NCBI RefSeq assembly: GCF_036898465.1 | Contig: NZ_JARUMJ010000001.1 | Location: forward strand, 6,820,001 to 6,884,000 | Direction of reading: 5' to 3' | DNA from: Streptomyces sp. B21-105 | GTDB lineage: Bacteria; Actinomycetota; Actinomycetes; Streptomycetales; Streptomycetaceae | Length of the DNA: 64,000 bases | Shown: piece by piece, positions 33,370 through 43,152 of the stretch | Layout of the letters: the number at the start of each line of letters is the position of its first letter | How positions within the stretch are numbered: position 1 is the stretch's first letter | Translations under genes and position numbers: made by a program | Notes under the pieces: model-generated | Databases searched by the model: none | What the model was told of the DNA's origin: nothing | Seen by the model: the letters and a program-made list of their open reading frames with translations, nothing else

Positions 33370-36270
33370 ATGACAGAGACGGCGAGCGGTCCGGCACGAG
33401 GTTCCCGAGCCAAGGGCGCCAAGACCACCAAGGGCCTGCGTATCGAGCGTGTCCACACCACCCCCGGAGTTCATCCGTACGACGAGGTGGTCTGGGAACG
33501 CCGTGACGTCGTCATGACCAACTGGCGCGACGGCTCGGTCAATTTCGAGCAGCGTGGCGTCGAGTTCCCCGACTTCTGGTCGGTGAACGCGGTCAACATC
33601 GTCACCAGCAAGTACTTCCGGGGCGCCGTCGGCACCCCGCAGCGCGAGACCGGCCTCAGGCAGCTGATCGACCGCATCGTGAAGACGTACCGGAAGGCCG
33701 GCGAGGACCACAGGTACTTCGCCTCGCCCGCCGATGCCGAGATCTTCGAGCACGAGCTGGCATACGCCCTCCTGCACCAGATCTTCAGCTTCAACAGCCC
33801 TGTCTGGTTCAACGTGGGCACCCCGCAGCCCCAGCAGGTCTCCGCCTGCTTCATCCTGGCCGTCGACGACTCCATGGAGTCGATCCTCGACTGGTACAAG
33901 GAAGAGGGCATGATCTTCAAGGGCGGCTCCGGCGCCGGCCTGAACCTCTCCCGCATCCGCTCCTCCAAGGAACTTCTCTCCTCCGGCGGCAACGCCTCCG
34001 GCCCGGTCTCCTTCATGCGTGGCGCCGACGCCTCCGCCGGCACCATCAAGTCCGGCGGCGCCACCCGTCGCGCGGCCAAGATGGTCGTCCTCGACGTGGA
34101 CCACCCGGACGTAGAGGACTTCATCGCCACCAAGGTGAAGGAAGAGGAGAAGATCCGCGCCCTGCGCGACGCGGGCTTCGACATGGACCTGGGCGGCGAC
34201 GACATCACGTCCGTCCAGTACCAGAACGCCAACAACAGCGTCCGGGTGAACGACGAGTTCATGACGGCCGTCGAGAACGGCACCGAGTTCGGCCTGCGCG
34301 CCCGGATGACCGGCGAGATCATCGAGAAGGTCGACGCCAAGGCGCTCTTCCGCAAGCTCGCCGAGGCCGCGTGGGCCTGTGCCGACCCGGGCATCCAGTA
34401 CGACGGCGTGATCAACAACTGGCACACCTGCCCCGAGTCCGGCCGGATCACCGCGTCGAACCCGTGCAGCGAGTACATGCACCTGGACAACACGTCCTGC
34501 AATCTCGCCTCGCTGAACCTGATGAAGTTCCTCAAGGACGACAGCAAGGGCCACCAGTCCTTCGACGCCGACCGCTTCCAGAAGGTCGTCGAGCTCGTCA
34601 TCACCGCGATGGACATCTCCATCTGCTTCGCGGACTTCCCGACCCAGAAGATCGGCGAGAACACGCGCGCGTTCCGCCAGCTCGGCATCGGCTACGCCAA
34701 CCTCGGCGCCCTGCTGATGGCGACCGGCCACGCCTACGACTCCGCCGGCGGCCGCTCGCTGGCCGGCGCGATCACCTCGCTGATGACCGGCACGGCCTAC
34801 CGCCGCTCCTCCGAACTGGCGGCGGTCGTCGGCCCGTACGACGGCTACGCCCGCAACGCCGACGCCCACAACCGCGTCATGAAGCAGCACTCCGACGCCA
34901 ACGCCACAGCCGTCCGCATGGACGACCTGGACACCCCGGTCTGGGCCGCCGCCACGGAGGCCTGGCAGGACGTGCTGCGCCTCGGCGAGAAGAACGGCTT
35001 CCGCAACTCCCAGGCGTCCGTGCTCGCCCCGACCGGCACCATCGGTCTGGCGATGTCCTGCGACACCACGGGTGTCGAGCCCGACCTCGCCCTGGTCAAG
35101 TTCAAGAAGCTGGTCGGCGGCGGCTCGATGCAGATCGTCAACGGCACCGTTCCGCAGGCCCTGCGCCGCCTGGGCTACCAGGAGGAGCAGATCGAGGCGA
35201 TCGTCGCCCACATCGCCGAGAACGGCAACGTGATCGACGCCCCCGGTCTGGCGCACGAGCACTACGAGGTCTTCGACTGCGCCATGGGCGAGCGCGCCAT
35301 CTCCCCGATGGGTCACGTCCGCATGATGGCCGCGATCCAGCCGTGGATCTCCGGCGCCATCTCCAAGACGGTCAACATGCCGGAGACGGCGACCGTCGAG
35401 GAGGTCGAGGAGATCTACTTCGAGGCCTGGAAGCTCGGCGTCAAGGCCCTCGCGATCTACCGCGACAACTGCAAGGTCGGCCAGCCCCTCTCCGCGAAGA
35501 CCAAGGAGAAGGAGAAGACCGAGGTCACGGCAAAGGCCGAGGACACGATCCGCGCCGCGGTCGAGAAGGTCATCGAGTACCGCCCGGTCCGCAAGCGGCT
35601 GCCCAAGGGGCGTCCCGGCATCACGACCTCGTTCACGGTCGGCGGCGCCGAGGGTTACATGACCGCCAACTCCTACCCGGACGACGGTCTCGGCGAGGTC
35701 TTCCTGAAGATGTCCAAGCAGGGCTCGACCCTCGCCGGCATGATGGACGCGTTCTCCATCGCCGTCTCGGTCGGCCTCCAGTACGGCGTGCCGCTGGAGA
35801 CCTACGTCTCGAAGTTCACCAACATGCGCTTCGAGCCGGCTGGCATGACCGACGACCCGGATGTGCGGATGGCGCAGTCGATCGTCGACTACATCTTCCG
35901 GCGTCTGGCGCTCGACTTCCTGCCGTTCGAGACGCGTTCCGCGCTCGGCATCCACTCCGCCGAGGAGCGTCAGCGCCACCTGGAGACCGGTTCGTACGAG
36001 CCGACCTTCGAGGAGGAGAACGTGGACGTCGAGGGCCTGGCTCAGTCGGCCCCGCGTCAGACGGACCTCAAGGCCGTCGCCGCCCCGAAGGCCGAGGTCG
36101 AGGCCGTCGAGCCGGCCCCGAAGCAGGTCCACACCAGCGCCGAACTGGTGGAGATGCAGCTGGGCATCCAGGCCGACGCCCCGCTCTGCTTCTCCTGCGG
36201 CACGAAGATGCAGCGCGCGGGTTCCTGCTACATCTGCGAGGGCTGCGGTTCCACGAGCGGCTGCAGCTGA
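33370..36270 (+). CDS. nrdJ: Vitamin B12-dependent (class II) ribonucleotide reductase NrdJ
   Basis: A 966-residue adenosylcobalamin-dependent reductase converting ribonucleotides to deoxyribonucleotides independent of oxygen. Key parts: FNSPVWFNVG near residue 140, the redox cysteine in QVSACFILAVDDSMESI, the active-site NPCSEYMHLDNTSCNLASLN near 365-385 with the thiyl-radical cysteine, and PTGTIGLAMSCDTTGVEPD. The C-terminus has a cysteine-rich shuttle (CFSCGTKM, CYICEGCGSTSGC). Start ATG 33370 has GGAGG 5 nt upstream. It lies downstream of nrdR and of the NrdR boxes. Confidence 0.98.
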   Translation: MTETASGPARGSRAKGAKTTKGLRIERVHTTPGVHPYDEVVWERRDVVMTNWRDGSVNFEQRGVEFPDFWSVNAVNIVTSKYFRGAVGTPQRETGLRQLIDRIVKTYRKAGEDHRYFASPADAEIFEHELAYALLHQIFSFNSPVWFNVGTPQPQQVSACFILAVDDSMESILDWYKEEGMIFKGGSGAGLNLSRIRSSKELLSSGGNASGPVSFMRGADASAGTIKSGGATRRAAKMVVLDVDHPDVEDFIATKVKEEEKIRALRDAGFDMDLGGDDITSVQYQNANNSVRVNDEFMTAVENGTEFGLRARMTGEIIEKVDAKALFRKLAEAAWACADPGIQYDGVINNWHTCPESGRITASNPCSEYMHLDNTSCNLASLNLMKFLKDDSKGHQSFDADRFQKVVELVITAMDISICFADFPTQKIGENTRAFRQLGIGYANLGALLMATGHAYDSAGGRSLAGAITSLMTGTAYRRSSELAAVVGPYDGYARNADAHNRVMKQHSDANATAVRMDDLDTPVWAAATEAWQDVLRLGEKNGFRNSQASVLAPTGTIGLAMSCDTTGVEPDLALVKFKKLVGGGSMQIVNGTVPQALRRLGYQEEQIEAIVAHIAENGNVIDAPGLAHEHYEVFDCAMGERAISPMGHVRMMAAIQPWISGAISKTVNMPETATVEEVEEIYFEAWKLGVKALAIYRDNCKVGQPLSAKTKEKEKTEVTAKAEDTIRAAVEKVIEYRPVRKRLPKGRPGITTSFTVGGAEGYMTANSYPDDGLGEVFLKMSKQGSTLAGMMDAFSIAVSVGLQYGVPLETYVSKFTNMRFEPAGMTDDPDVRMAQSIVDYIFRRLALDFLPFETRSALGIHSAEERQRHLETGSYEPTFEEENVDVEGLAQSAPRQTDLKAVAAPKAEVEAVEPAPKQVHTSAELVEMQLGIQADAPLCFSCGTKMQRAGSCYICEGCGSTSGCS

Positions 36271-36428
36271 CGTCGGACGTCCGCTGGAACTGATCCAGCT
36301 CGTCGGGGCGGTGGAGTCGATGTCCGGCTCCGCCGCCCTCGGCGTTTTTGCGCCCGGGAGGCGGCTCCGGCGCCCGGGAGGCTTCGCCTACAGGAGGCCT
36401 CCGTGGACGGCGCGGAGCCCGGCGGCGG

Positions 36429-36962
36429 TCAGGAGCGGCGCGTCCGGCCCATGATCCGGGTGAACGTCGACGGATCGTCCTCGAAGCCCTGGACGCCGGA
36501 GTGGAACGACCAGCTGTCCGACGTCTCCCGGACGAACTCCGCGACGGTCGCCGCCGTCGCGCCGAGGACGTCGCCGAAGTCGTTCTCGTCCAGGACGGTG
36601 TAGCCCTCCCTTATCCGGAAGGCCGGGTTCAGCACGCTGACGAACGTCCGGTGGTCCTGTAGCTGCTGGATGACGACGCCGACCACCACGCGCGCGTACC
36701 GCGCGTCCAGACGGTCGAGTTCCAGCGTCATGACCTCGTCCCAGCCGAAGCCCTTGCCGTCCTTGCTGTCCCGGTTGAGGTAGATCGTGCCGTCGGGGGA
36801 GCGGCTGTCGAAGTGCACGACGTAGGCCGGCTCCCCCTGCGGGTCGCTCGTCAGATAGGTCGCGGCCACGATGTCCAGGTCGGTGGGCGGCCGGCCTGCC
36901 GGGCTCGGGTCCCACTTGAGCGACATCTCGATCTTGCGGATGCCCTTCTTCAGTCCGCTCAC
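36429..36962 (-). CDS. TerD-family stress protein
   Basis: A 177-residue protein of the TerD/CAP family linked to tellurite and other stress responses and calcium binding. Typical motifs are MSLKWDPSP, VHFDSRSPDGTIYLNRDSKDGKGFGWDE (acidic Ca-binding loops, partly changed from the usual DNxxG/GDDE), and VVVGVVIQQLQDHRTF. The N-terminus SGLKKGIRKIE is an extra basic segment. Start GTG 36962 is preceded by a purine-rich GGGGAGGGGAAG. Convergent with nrdJ. The intervening 158 bp hold GCGCCCGGGAGGC as a direct repeat 21 bp apart. Confidence 0.85.
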   Translation of the reverse strand: MSGLKKGIRKIEMSLKWDPSPAGRPPTDLDIVAATYLTSDPQGEPAYVVHFDSRSPDGTIYLNRDSKDGKGFGWDEVMTLELDRLDARYARVVVGVVIQQLQDHRTFVSVLNPAFRIREGYTVLDENDFGDVLGATAATVAEFVRETSDSWSFHSGVQGFEDDPSTFTRIMGRTRRS

Positions 36963-37122
36963 CGGACTTCCCCTCCCCGTTTCCCCGTCTGTCTGCCGAT
37001 ACCCCGAACTGCTCGGCCGTCAGGGCCGGTTGTCCATCCTGCCACGCGCGCGTGCGCGGTCGCAGGCTAGCTCTCTGTCCAAGGGTGACCAACGCCACGT
37101 CCGGTGGCCTTACCATGGCGCG

Positions 37123-37728
37123 GTGCTGGTCAAGTGGATTCGCTGCACCGTGGTGGACCGCCGCGGTTTCGAACGGGGACAGCGAAAGTGGGCGGGGCTT
37201 CTGGGCGAGCCGGGATTCAGGGGACAGGGCGGGGGCTGGAGCAGGGCACGGCCCTCCGTCGCCCATGTCTTCGCCTTCTGGGAGAGCCGCGCCTTCTACG
37301 ACTCCTTCATGGCCCGCTCCCACGACCGGCTGGCGACCGCTCAGGCGGGCACGTTCAAGGACGTCCAGGCACGGCTGTTCGACTACCGCTTCGACGTCAA
37401 GACCGGCTTCGAGCCCCGCTTCACCGACTCCGACGTGGTGCGGGTGGCGCTGTGCCGGGTCCACGAGGAACGCGCCGAGCACTTCACGCTGATGCAGGAG
37501 AAGGTCTGGAACCCGGCCATGGCCGGCTCGCCCGGCATGATCCGGGGCATGTTCGCCGAGGCGCCCGGACACGAGTTCCTGGTGCTGTCGATGTGGCGCT
37601 CGCAGGCCGAACACGGCAAGTACCGCACCGAGCGGGTGGAGCGGCTCGCCCTCCGTGCGCAGACGGAGGCGGACATCGCCTCCCTCACCGGCGACATCGT
37701 CGAACTCGAGTCGGCCTGGACGGTCTGA
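37123..37728 (+). CDS. DUF4937/YdbC-like protein
   Basis: A 201-residue cytoplasmic protein beginning MLVKWIRCTVVDRRGFERGQ and containing AHVFAFWESRAFYDSFMARSHD and HEFLVLSMWRSQAEHGKY. The two similar halves (each with a 'W-S-x-x-x-Y' stretch) suggest a duplicated dimeric alpha/beta barrel fold like YdbC/antibiotic-monooxygenase proteins. Function unknown. The GTG at 37123 lies 6 nt after TACCAT, fitting a leaderless transcript. Confidence 0.65.
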   Translation: MLVKWIRCTVVDRRGFERGQRKWAGLLGEPGFRGQGGGWSRARPSVAHVFAFWESRAFYDSFMARSHDRLATAQAGTFKDVQARLFDYRFDVKTGFEPRFTDSDVVRVALCRVHEERAEHFTLMQEKVWNPAMAGSPGMIRGMFAEAPGHEFLVLSMWRSQAEHGKYRTERVERLALRAQTEADIASLTGDIVELESAWTV

Positions 37729-37853
37729 CCCCGCAGCCCAGGGGTGGGGAACGTGCGCCGTCCGGCGTCTTCCGGTGCGGGCGCGGTGTGACCTACGCCG
37801 TATGGAGGCCGCCCGAGTGCTCTATCGGGCGTCCGTCGATCTAGGGTCTTGGC

Positions 37854-38531
37854 ATGGCACGACCACGGCGCATCGTCCTTGTCCGGCACGGCGAGTCGAC
37901 GGGCAATGTTGATGACACCGTCTACGAGCGAGAACCCGATCATGCTCTGGGCCTGACGGAGCTGGGCCGTCGGCAGGCGGAGGAGACGGGAAAGAACCTG
38001 CGGGAGGTGTTCGGCCGCGAGCGGGTCAGCGTGTACGTCTCGCCCTACCGGCGTACACACGAGACCCTCCGAGCCTTCCGCCTCGACCCCGAACTCATAC
38101 GCGTACGGGAGGAGCCCCGGCTGCGCGAGCAGGACTGGGGAAACTGGCAGGACCGTGACGACGTCCAGTTGCAGAAGACCTACCGGGACGCCTACGGGCA
38201 CTTCTTCTACCGGTTCGCGCAAGGCGAGAGCGGAGCCGACGTCTACGACCGCGTCGGCGGCTTCCTGGAGAGCCTGTTCCGCAGTTTCGAGGCCCCCGAC
38301 CACCCTCCGAACGTGCTCCTCGTGACCCACGGGCTGGCGATGCGGCTGTTCTGCATGCGCTGGTTCCACTGGACGGTCGCCGACTTCGAGTCGCTCGCCA
38401 ATCCCGGGAACGCCGAGATGCGGATGCTCGTTCTCGGTGACGACGGCAAGTACACCCTCGACCGGCCGTTCAACCGCTGGCGGGAGCCGGAGCCGTACGG
38501 AATCACCGGAGATAGAGTGGCAGAGAGATGA
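37854..38531 (+). CDS. Histidine phosphatase family protein
   Basis: A 225-residue phosphoglycerate-mutase-like phosphatase. The catalytic RHG motif is LVRHGESTGN at residues 9-18, the second arginine is in SPYRRTHET, and the second histidine is in LLVTHGLAMRLF. It probably hydrolyses a phosphomonoester; the substrate is unknown. ATG 37854 lies 6 nt after TAGGGT with no ribosome site, a typical leaderless arrangement. The stop overlaps the next gene's ATG (ATGA), so the two are translationally coupled. Confidence 0.88.
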   Translation: MARPRRIVLVRHGESTGNVDDTVYEREPDHALGLTELGRRQAEETGKNLREVFGRERVSVYVSPYRRTHETLRAFRLDPELIRVREEPRLREQDWGNWQDRDDVQLQKTYRDAYGHFFYRFAQGESGADVYDRVGGFLESLFRSFEAPDHPPNVLLVTHGLAMRLFCMRWFHWTVADFESLANPGNAEMRMLVLGDDGKYTLDRPFNRWREPEPYGITGDRVAER

Positions 38532-39469
38532 CAGCTGATTCCTCCGGTGTCTGTGGTGCCTCCGGTGCCTCTGGCTCCTCGCCTGAGGGCCGCCTCGACC
38601 GGGCGCTCGCCAGTCTGCGCGGCCTCGCCGTGGGCGACGCACTGGGCTCGCAGTTCTTCGTTCCGGTGAACTTCCCCCTGCTCCAGCGCCGCGAGCCACC
38701 GCCCGGACCGTGGCAGTGGACGGACGACACCGAGATGGCCTGCTCCGTCGTCGCCGTCCTGGCCGCCCACCAGCGCATCGATCAGGACGCCCTGGCCCGC
38801 TCCTTCGCGGAGCACCACGACTTCGACCGCGGCTACGGTCCCGCCGTCAACCGACTGCTGCGGCTCGTCAGGGAGGGCGCGGACTGGCGTGAGCTGTCGG
38901 CCGCCCTGTTCAACGGACAGGGATCCTGGGGCAACGGCGCGGCGATGCGCATCGCCCCTCTCGGCGCCTGGTACGCGGATGATCCGGAGCAGGCGACCCA
39001 TCAGGCCGAGATCTCCGCCTATCCCACCCACCAGCACCGGGAGGCCGTGGTCGGGGCCATGGCCGTCGCCGCGGCCGCCGCGCTGGCGGCCGCCCCCGCG
39101 GGCCCGCCCAGCGCAGAGGCGCTGCTGGACGGCGTCGTCGACCTCGTGCCGAAGAGCGCCGTCGGCGCCGGGCTGCGTCGCGCCCGGGACATGCTCGACT
39201 ACGCGGACGCGGCCACCGTCGCGGCCGTCCTCGGCTGCGGGCGGCGTACCTCGGCCCATGACACCGTCCCCTTCGCGGTCTGGTCGGCCGCCCGCGCTCT
39301 CGGGGACTTCGAGGCGGCGTTCTGGACGACCGCGCAGGTCGGCGGGGACGTGGACACGACCTGCGCCATCGTGGGCGGAATCGTGGCCGGCGGCAAGACC
39401 GGAACTCCGCCGGCCGCCTGGACGCGGCAGGCCGAGGAACTCCCGGAGTGGGTGCCCACCGCAGGTTGA
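38528..39469 (+). CDS. ADP-ribosylglycohydrolase family protein
   Basis: A 313-residue DraG-type hydrolase, which removes ADP-ribose from proteins or small molecules with a di-magnesium centre. Metal-binding motifs are visible: GLAVGDALG near residue 35, WTDDTEM near residue 63, and QVGGDVDTTCAIVGGI near residue 275. The first 20 residues are serine/glycine-rich. It overlaps the phosphatase gene by 4 nt, and the pair could process a phosphorylated ADP-ribose product, though this is inference. Confidence 0.88.
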   Translation: MTADSSGVCGASGASGSSPEGRLDRALASLRGLAVGDALGSQFFVPVNFPLLQRREPPPGPWQWTDDTEMACSVVAVLAAHQRIDQDALARSFAEHHDFDRGYGPAVNRLLRLVREGADWRELSAALFNGQGSWGNGAAMRIAPLGAWYADDPEQATHQAEISAYPTHQHREAVVGAMAVAAAAALAAAPAGPPSAEALLDGVVDLVPKSAVGAGLRRARDMLDYADAATVAAVLGCGRRTSAHDTVPFAVWSAARALGDFEAAFWTTAQVGGDVDTTCAIVGGIVAGGKTGTPPAAWTRQAEELPEWVPTAG

Positions 39470-39940
39470 CGCCGCGGGTGCCCGCCATCGCACTCGTCAC
39501 CGCGAGTCGTCCGGTGCCCGTTCACGTGTGACGTCGGGCGCATGTCGCTGCGAGATGTCCAGGGCCTGTCAGTGTGTGGCGCCCGTGCCCTGCGTCTCCG
39601 CTCGGCGGCGGGCCGGGCCCCTGGCCGATGAGAACTCTCTGTGCCCGGCGGGAACTCTGTGTGATCGTCCCGCGTTGTCCGAATACCGCCGCGCGACATG
39701 TGCGAAGTCCACGGCGCGACGGGAGCGGGTGGGTGCCGGGGGTGCCAGGGGTGCCGGGGGTGCATGGACCGGGGCTGTGGCCGGGGAGCGATCCAGGGGG
39801 TGGGTATGAGGTTCGTGCTGGCGATGCTGTTCGTGATCATGTCGATGTGCCGGGGCTGCCGACGGGGCCGGCCCCGGGGCGACCATGGCCGCGCTGTGGC
39901 AGACCGTGACGCTCCCGGGGCGGCTCGTGCGGTCGTACGG
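39470..39940. other. Convergent intergenic region with G-rich repeat
   Basis: 471 bp between convergent genes. At 39721-39760 the plus strand carries GGG runs in a 9-bp repeat (GGGGGTGCC variants), a good G-quadruplex candidate. Short frames here lack support. TGTCAGTGTG occurs at 39567 but without a -10. Confidence 0.5.
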
Positions 39941-41488
39941 TCACCCCACCGCGGGGCCCGCCGTACCGGACAGCGCTTCCAGGTCGCTCTTGCGGACCCG
40001 GATCACGAACCAGGCCGTCACCAGAGCGAGCACCGCCATGGCGGCGGCCGGCACGAACGCCGCCGAGATGCCGTGGGCGAGCACCTCGTGCCCCCAGGGG
40101 GCGGGCAACTGGTGCGTTGTGGCGAACTCCGCCTTCTGCTCTGCGGTGCCGTCGGCGAGGAACCGGGGCAGCTGCTTCTCCGCCTCGTCCTTGCTCGCCG
40201 ACCCGAAGACGGTCGTCAGGATGGACAACCCCAGCGAGCCGCCCACCTGTTGCGTGGCGTTGAGCAGCCCGGAGGCCGCGCCCGCCTCGTGCGCGGGCAC
40301 CCCGGACACCGCCGTGACGGTGACCGTCACGAAGTTGAGCCCCATCCCGAAGGCGAAGATCAGGATCGGCCCGAGGACCCCGCCGGCATAGGAGCTGTCC
40401 GGGGTGATGAACGCCTGCCAGCCGAGCCCGATCGCCACCAGGGCGGAGCCGACGAGCATGAACGGCTTGGGACCCAGTACCGGCAGGAAGCGCTGCGACA
40501 GGCCCGCGCCCACCGCGATGGCGACCGTGACCGGCAGGAAGGCGAGACCGGCCTTGATCGGGCTGTACCCCAATATGTTCTGCACGAAGAGCACGATGTA
40601 GAAGAACATGCCGAACATGGCGGCCGCGAGGCTCAGCATGATCACGTACGTGCCGGAGCGGTTGCGGTCGGCGAACATCTTCAGCGGGGTGATCGGCTCC
40701 TTGGCGCGCATCTCGGTGAAGACGAAGCCGATCAGCAGGATCACCGCCGCTGCGAACGCGCCGAGGGTCAGGCCGTCCCGCCAGCCTTCCTCGGCCGCGC
40801 GGATGAAGGCGTAGACCAAGGAGGCCATGCCGGCCGTCGACGTCAGTGCGCCCACGATGTCGAAGCGACCGGGATGCCGCTCGGACTCGTTGATGTACAT
40901 CGGCGCGACGACAGCGATGAGCACCCCGATGGGCACGTTCACGAACAGCACCCAGCGCCAGTCGAGCCACTCGGTGAGCATGCCGCCCGCGAGCAGTCCG
41001 ATGGCGCCGCCGCCTGCGGAGACCGCTGCGAAGACGCCGAAGGCCCGGTTGCGCTCGGGGCCCTCGGGGAACGTCGTGGTGATGAGCGCCAGCGAGGTGG
41101 GCGACGCGATGGCGCCGCCCACGCCTTGCAGCGCCCGTGCGGCCAGCAACTGCCAGGGCTCCTGGGCCAGTCCGCCCAGGAGCGAGGCGAAGGTGAAGAT
41201 CAGGATGCCGGCCATGAAGGCACGTCGCCGGCCGAGGATGTCGCCCGCCCGGGCGCCGAGCAGCAGCAGCCCGCCGAAGGTGAGCGTGTAGGCGCTGACC
41301 ACCCAGGTGAGGTCGGTGGTGCTGAACTTGAGCGCGTCTTGAATGTGCGGGAGTGCGATGTTCACAATCGTCGCGTCGAGCACCACCATGAGTTGGCAGG
41401 CCGCGATGACGGTGAGCGCGATGCCGGGGTGTCCCGCCCGGCGGGCCGCACCTGGTTTCTGTTTTTTGGTCAACTGAGAGGTCGTCAC
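39941..41488 (-). CDS. MFS multidrug exporter, DHA2 (EmrB/QacA) family
   Basis: A 515-residue inner-membrane drug:proton antiporter with about 14 membrane helices. Motifs: LDATIVNIALPHIQ in helix 1 (motif D1), GARAGDILGRRRAFMAG (motif A) and the motif C-like AVSAGGGAIGLLAGGMLTE. GTG at 41488 is the start with GGGGGA 8 nt upstream. It diverges from a TetR gene. Two palindromic operators lie 25-90 bp upstream, so the repressor should control export on binding a toxic ligand. Confidence 0.93.
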   Translation of the reverse strand: MTTSQLTKKQKPGAARRAGHPGIALTVIAACQLMVVLDATIVNIALPHIQDALKFSTTDLTWVVSAYTLTFGGLLLLGARAGDILGRRRAFMAGILIFTFASLLGGLAQEPWQLLAARALQGVGGAIASPTSLALITTTFPEGPERNRAFGVFAAVSAGGGAIGLLAGGMLTEWLDWRWVLFVNVPIGVLIAVVAPMYINESERHPGRFDIVGALTSTAGMASLVYAFIRAAEEGWRDGLTLGAFAAAVILLIGFVFTEMRAKEPITPLKMFADRNRSGTYVIMLSLAAAMFGMFFYIVLFVQNILGYSPIKAGLAFLPVTVAIAVGAGLSQRFLPVLGPKPFMLVGSALVAIGLGWQAFITPDSSYAGGVLGPILIFAFGMGLNFVTVTVTAVSGVPAHEAGAASGLLNATQQVGGSLGLSILTTVFGSASKDEAEKQLPRFLADGTAEQKAEFATTHQLPAPWGHEVLAHGISAAFVPAAAMAVLALVTAWFVIRVRKSDLEALSGTAGPAVG

Positions 41489-41512
41489 GAAGGGTCCCCC
41501 ACAAGAGCGTTA

Positions 41513-41530
41513 GTGAACGCTGGCGTTCAC
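41513..41530. promoter_or_regulatory. TetR operator 1
   Basis: Perfect palindrome GTGAACGC-TG-GCGTTCAC, 25 bp upstream of the exporter start, between the divergent exporter and TetR genes. Confidence 0.8.
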
Positions 41531-41560
41531 TGGCGCGTCAACGGTAGTGAGTCCCTAGTA

Positions 41561-41578
41561 GTGAACGCAAGCGTTCAC
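41561..41578. promoter_or_regulatory. TetR operator 2
   Basis: Perfect palindrome GTGAACGC-AA-GCGTTCAC with the same arms as operator 1, extendable to 20 bp, centred 48 bp away. Two equal sites suggest cooperative repression. Confidence 0.8.
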
Positions 41579-41691
41579 TTGCGGCGTCGCCCCAGGGCGT
41601 GTCCCCCGTCGCGATCACGCAGGGCCTCACCCGGCCCCGGTCCCCGCTTCACCCGCGATCCCCGCTCCTACTGCTCGCTGGAGACAGTCAG

Positions 41692-42315
41692 ATGGATACT
41701 TTGCGCTGGACGGCCGCCCCCGCTCAGGCGGCCTCCCCCCGCCGGCGCGGCGCCGTGCTCGAACGTGCGATTCTCGATGCCGCGCTGGAGCAGTTGGGCA
41801 CGGTCGGCTGGAACGGCCTCACGATGGAGGGCGTCGCGGCCGGCGCCCAGACCGGCAAGGCGGCCGTCTACCGTCGCTGGCCGTCCAAGGAGGATCTCGT
41901 CGCCGACGCCCTGCGGGCCGCACTGCCCAGCTTCGACCGTGTTCCGGATCTGGGAAGCGTGCGGGCGGACCTGGTGGCCCTGTGCCGCACCGCGCGGGAC
42001 GCGATGTTCTCCCGCCCGGGTTCCGCCTTGCGCTCGGTGATTCACGAATGCGATCCGTCCCAGGCGGGGCGCTTCCAGACCCTGATCCTCGAGGGCGTGG
42101 TGGAACCCACCGTCGGACTTCTGCACGAGGTGATCAGTCGTGGGATCGAGAGGGGAGAGGTGCGGGCCGATGCGGCGAACGGCTATGTCTTCGACGTCAT
42201 CCCGGCCGTCATGATGTACCGCTCCAAGGTGTGCGCGTGCGAATGGAGCGACCGTGATCTCGACGAGATGATCGACACGCTCATGTTGCCGCTGCTGCGG
42301 CCGGACGCGTCCTGA
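41692..42315 (+). CDS. TetR/AcrR-family repressor of the divergent exporter
   Basis: A 207-residue regulator. The DNA-binding domain spans about residues 18-70 with LTMEGVAAGAQTGKAAVYRRWPSKEDLVADAL, and the C-terminal ligand domain is of the TetR_C_11 type (HECDPSQAGRFQTLILEGVVEP). ATG 41692 has GGAG 8 nt upstream. Two identical palindromes in the gap to the exporter are the expected operators. Its ligand is unknown but likely exported by the MFS protein. Confidence 0.9.
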   Translation: MDTLRWTAAPAQAASPRRRGAVLERAILDAALEQLGTVGWNGLTMEGVAAGAQTGKAAVYRRWPSKEDLVADALRAALPSFDRVPDLGSVRADLVALCRTARDAMFSRPGSALRSVIHECDPSQAGRFQTLILEGVVEPTVGLLHEVISRGIERGEVRADAANGYVFDVIPAVMMYRSKVCACEWSDRDLDEMIDTLMLPLLRPDAS

Positions 42316-42419
42316 ACGGCGGTTCGGCGACGCCGGAATCGGGCCGTGCCGCGGCCCGGCGGGGGCCGGGGCGACCGGGGTGTCGCTCCGGGATCCGGTC
42401 GGCGTAACCTAAGGACGCC

Positions 42420-43121
42420 ATGCCGTACGAACCACCTACTCACACCGTCGAGCGCTCCCTTCGCGCCACGACCGGAGCGAAGATCATTGCCGGTGTCGAC
42501 GAGGTGGGCCGCGGTGCCTGGGCCGGACCCGTCACCGTCTGCGCGGCGGTCACCGGACTACGCCGACCGCCCGCCGGCCTCACCGACTCCAAGCTGCTCA
42601 CCCTCAAGCGGCGTACCGCCCTCTCCGCGGTGCTGCTCGACTGGGTGACGGCGTACGCCCTCGGGCACGCCTCCCCGGAGGAGATCGACGATCTGGGGAT
42701 GACCGCCGCGCTGCGGCTCGCCGCCCAACGCGCGCTGGACGCTCTCCCGGTCCGGCCGGACGCGGTGATCCTCGACGGGAAGCACGACTATCTCGGCGCT
42801 CCGTGGCAGGTCCGCACGGTGATCAAGGGCGACCAGTCGTGCGTGGCGGTCGCGGCTGCCTCGGTGATCGCCAAGGTCCAGCGCGACAAAATGATGGCCG
42901 AACTGGGCATCGACCATGCAGACTTCGGCTTTGCGGACAACGCCGGCTATCCGTCGCCCGTGCACAAGGCCGCACTGGAGGAGCGGGGCCCCACCCCGTA
43001 CCACCGGTTGTCGTGGGCGTATCTTGATGCGCTGCCCCAGTGGCGGCACCTCAAGAAGGCCCGCAGCTGGGCGATCGGAAGCGCTCCGGAGATCGAAGGC
43101 CAGCTCGGCTTCGACTTCTGA
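42420..43121 (+). CDS. rnhB: Ribonuclease HII
   Basis: A 233-residue type 2 RNase H that removes ribonucleotides and RNA from DNA hybrids. Catalytic acidic residues lie in [15 protein letters not shown] (Asp/Glu) and [10 protein letters not shown], with the conserved LTDSK and [10 protein letters not shown]-terminus ends in the short GQLGFDF. Start ATG 42420 has AAGGA 4 nt upstream. It follows the TetR gene by 104 bp. Confidence 0.95.
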   Translation: MPYEPPTHTVERSLRATTGAKIIAGVDEVGRGAWAGPVTVCAAVTGLRRPPAGLTDSKLLTLKRRTALSAVLLDWVTAYALGHASPEEIDDLGMTAALRLAAQRALDALPVRPDAVILDGKHDYLGAPWQVRTVIKGDQSCVAVAAASVIAKVQRDKMMAELGIDHADFGFADNAGYPSPVHKAALEERGPTPYHRLSWAYLDALPQWRHLKKARSWAIGSAPEIEGQLGFDF

Positions 43122-43152
43122 CGACTTCGGCCGTTCCGATGTGTCACCCGCC

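Noticed and set aside
36350..36410. Hairpin terminator between nrdJ and the TerD-like gene
   Set aside because: The repeated GCGCCCGGGAGGC words are direct rather than inverted, and I could not build a convincing stem by eye.
39566..39575. A third damage-type promoter (TGTCAGTG)
   Set aside because: The nonamer is incomplete, no TANNNT lies 8 bp downstream and no plus-strand gene follows.
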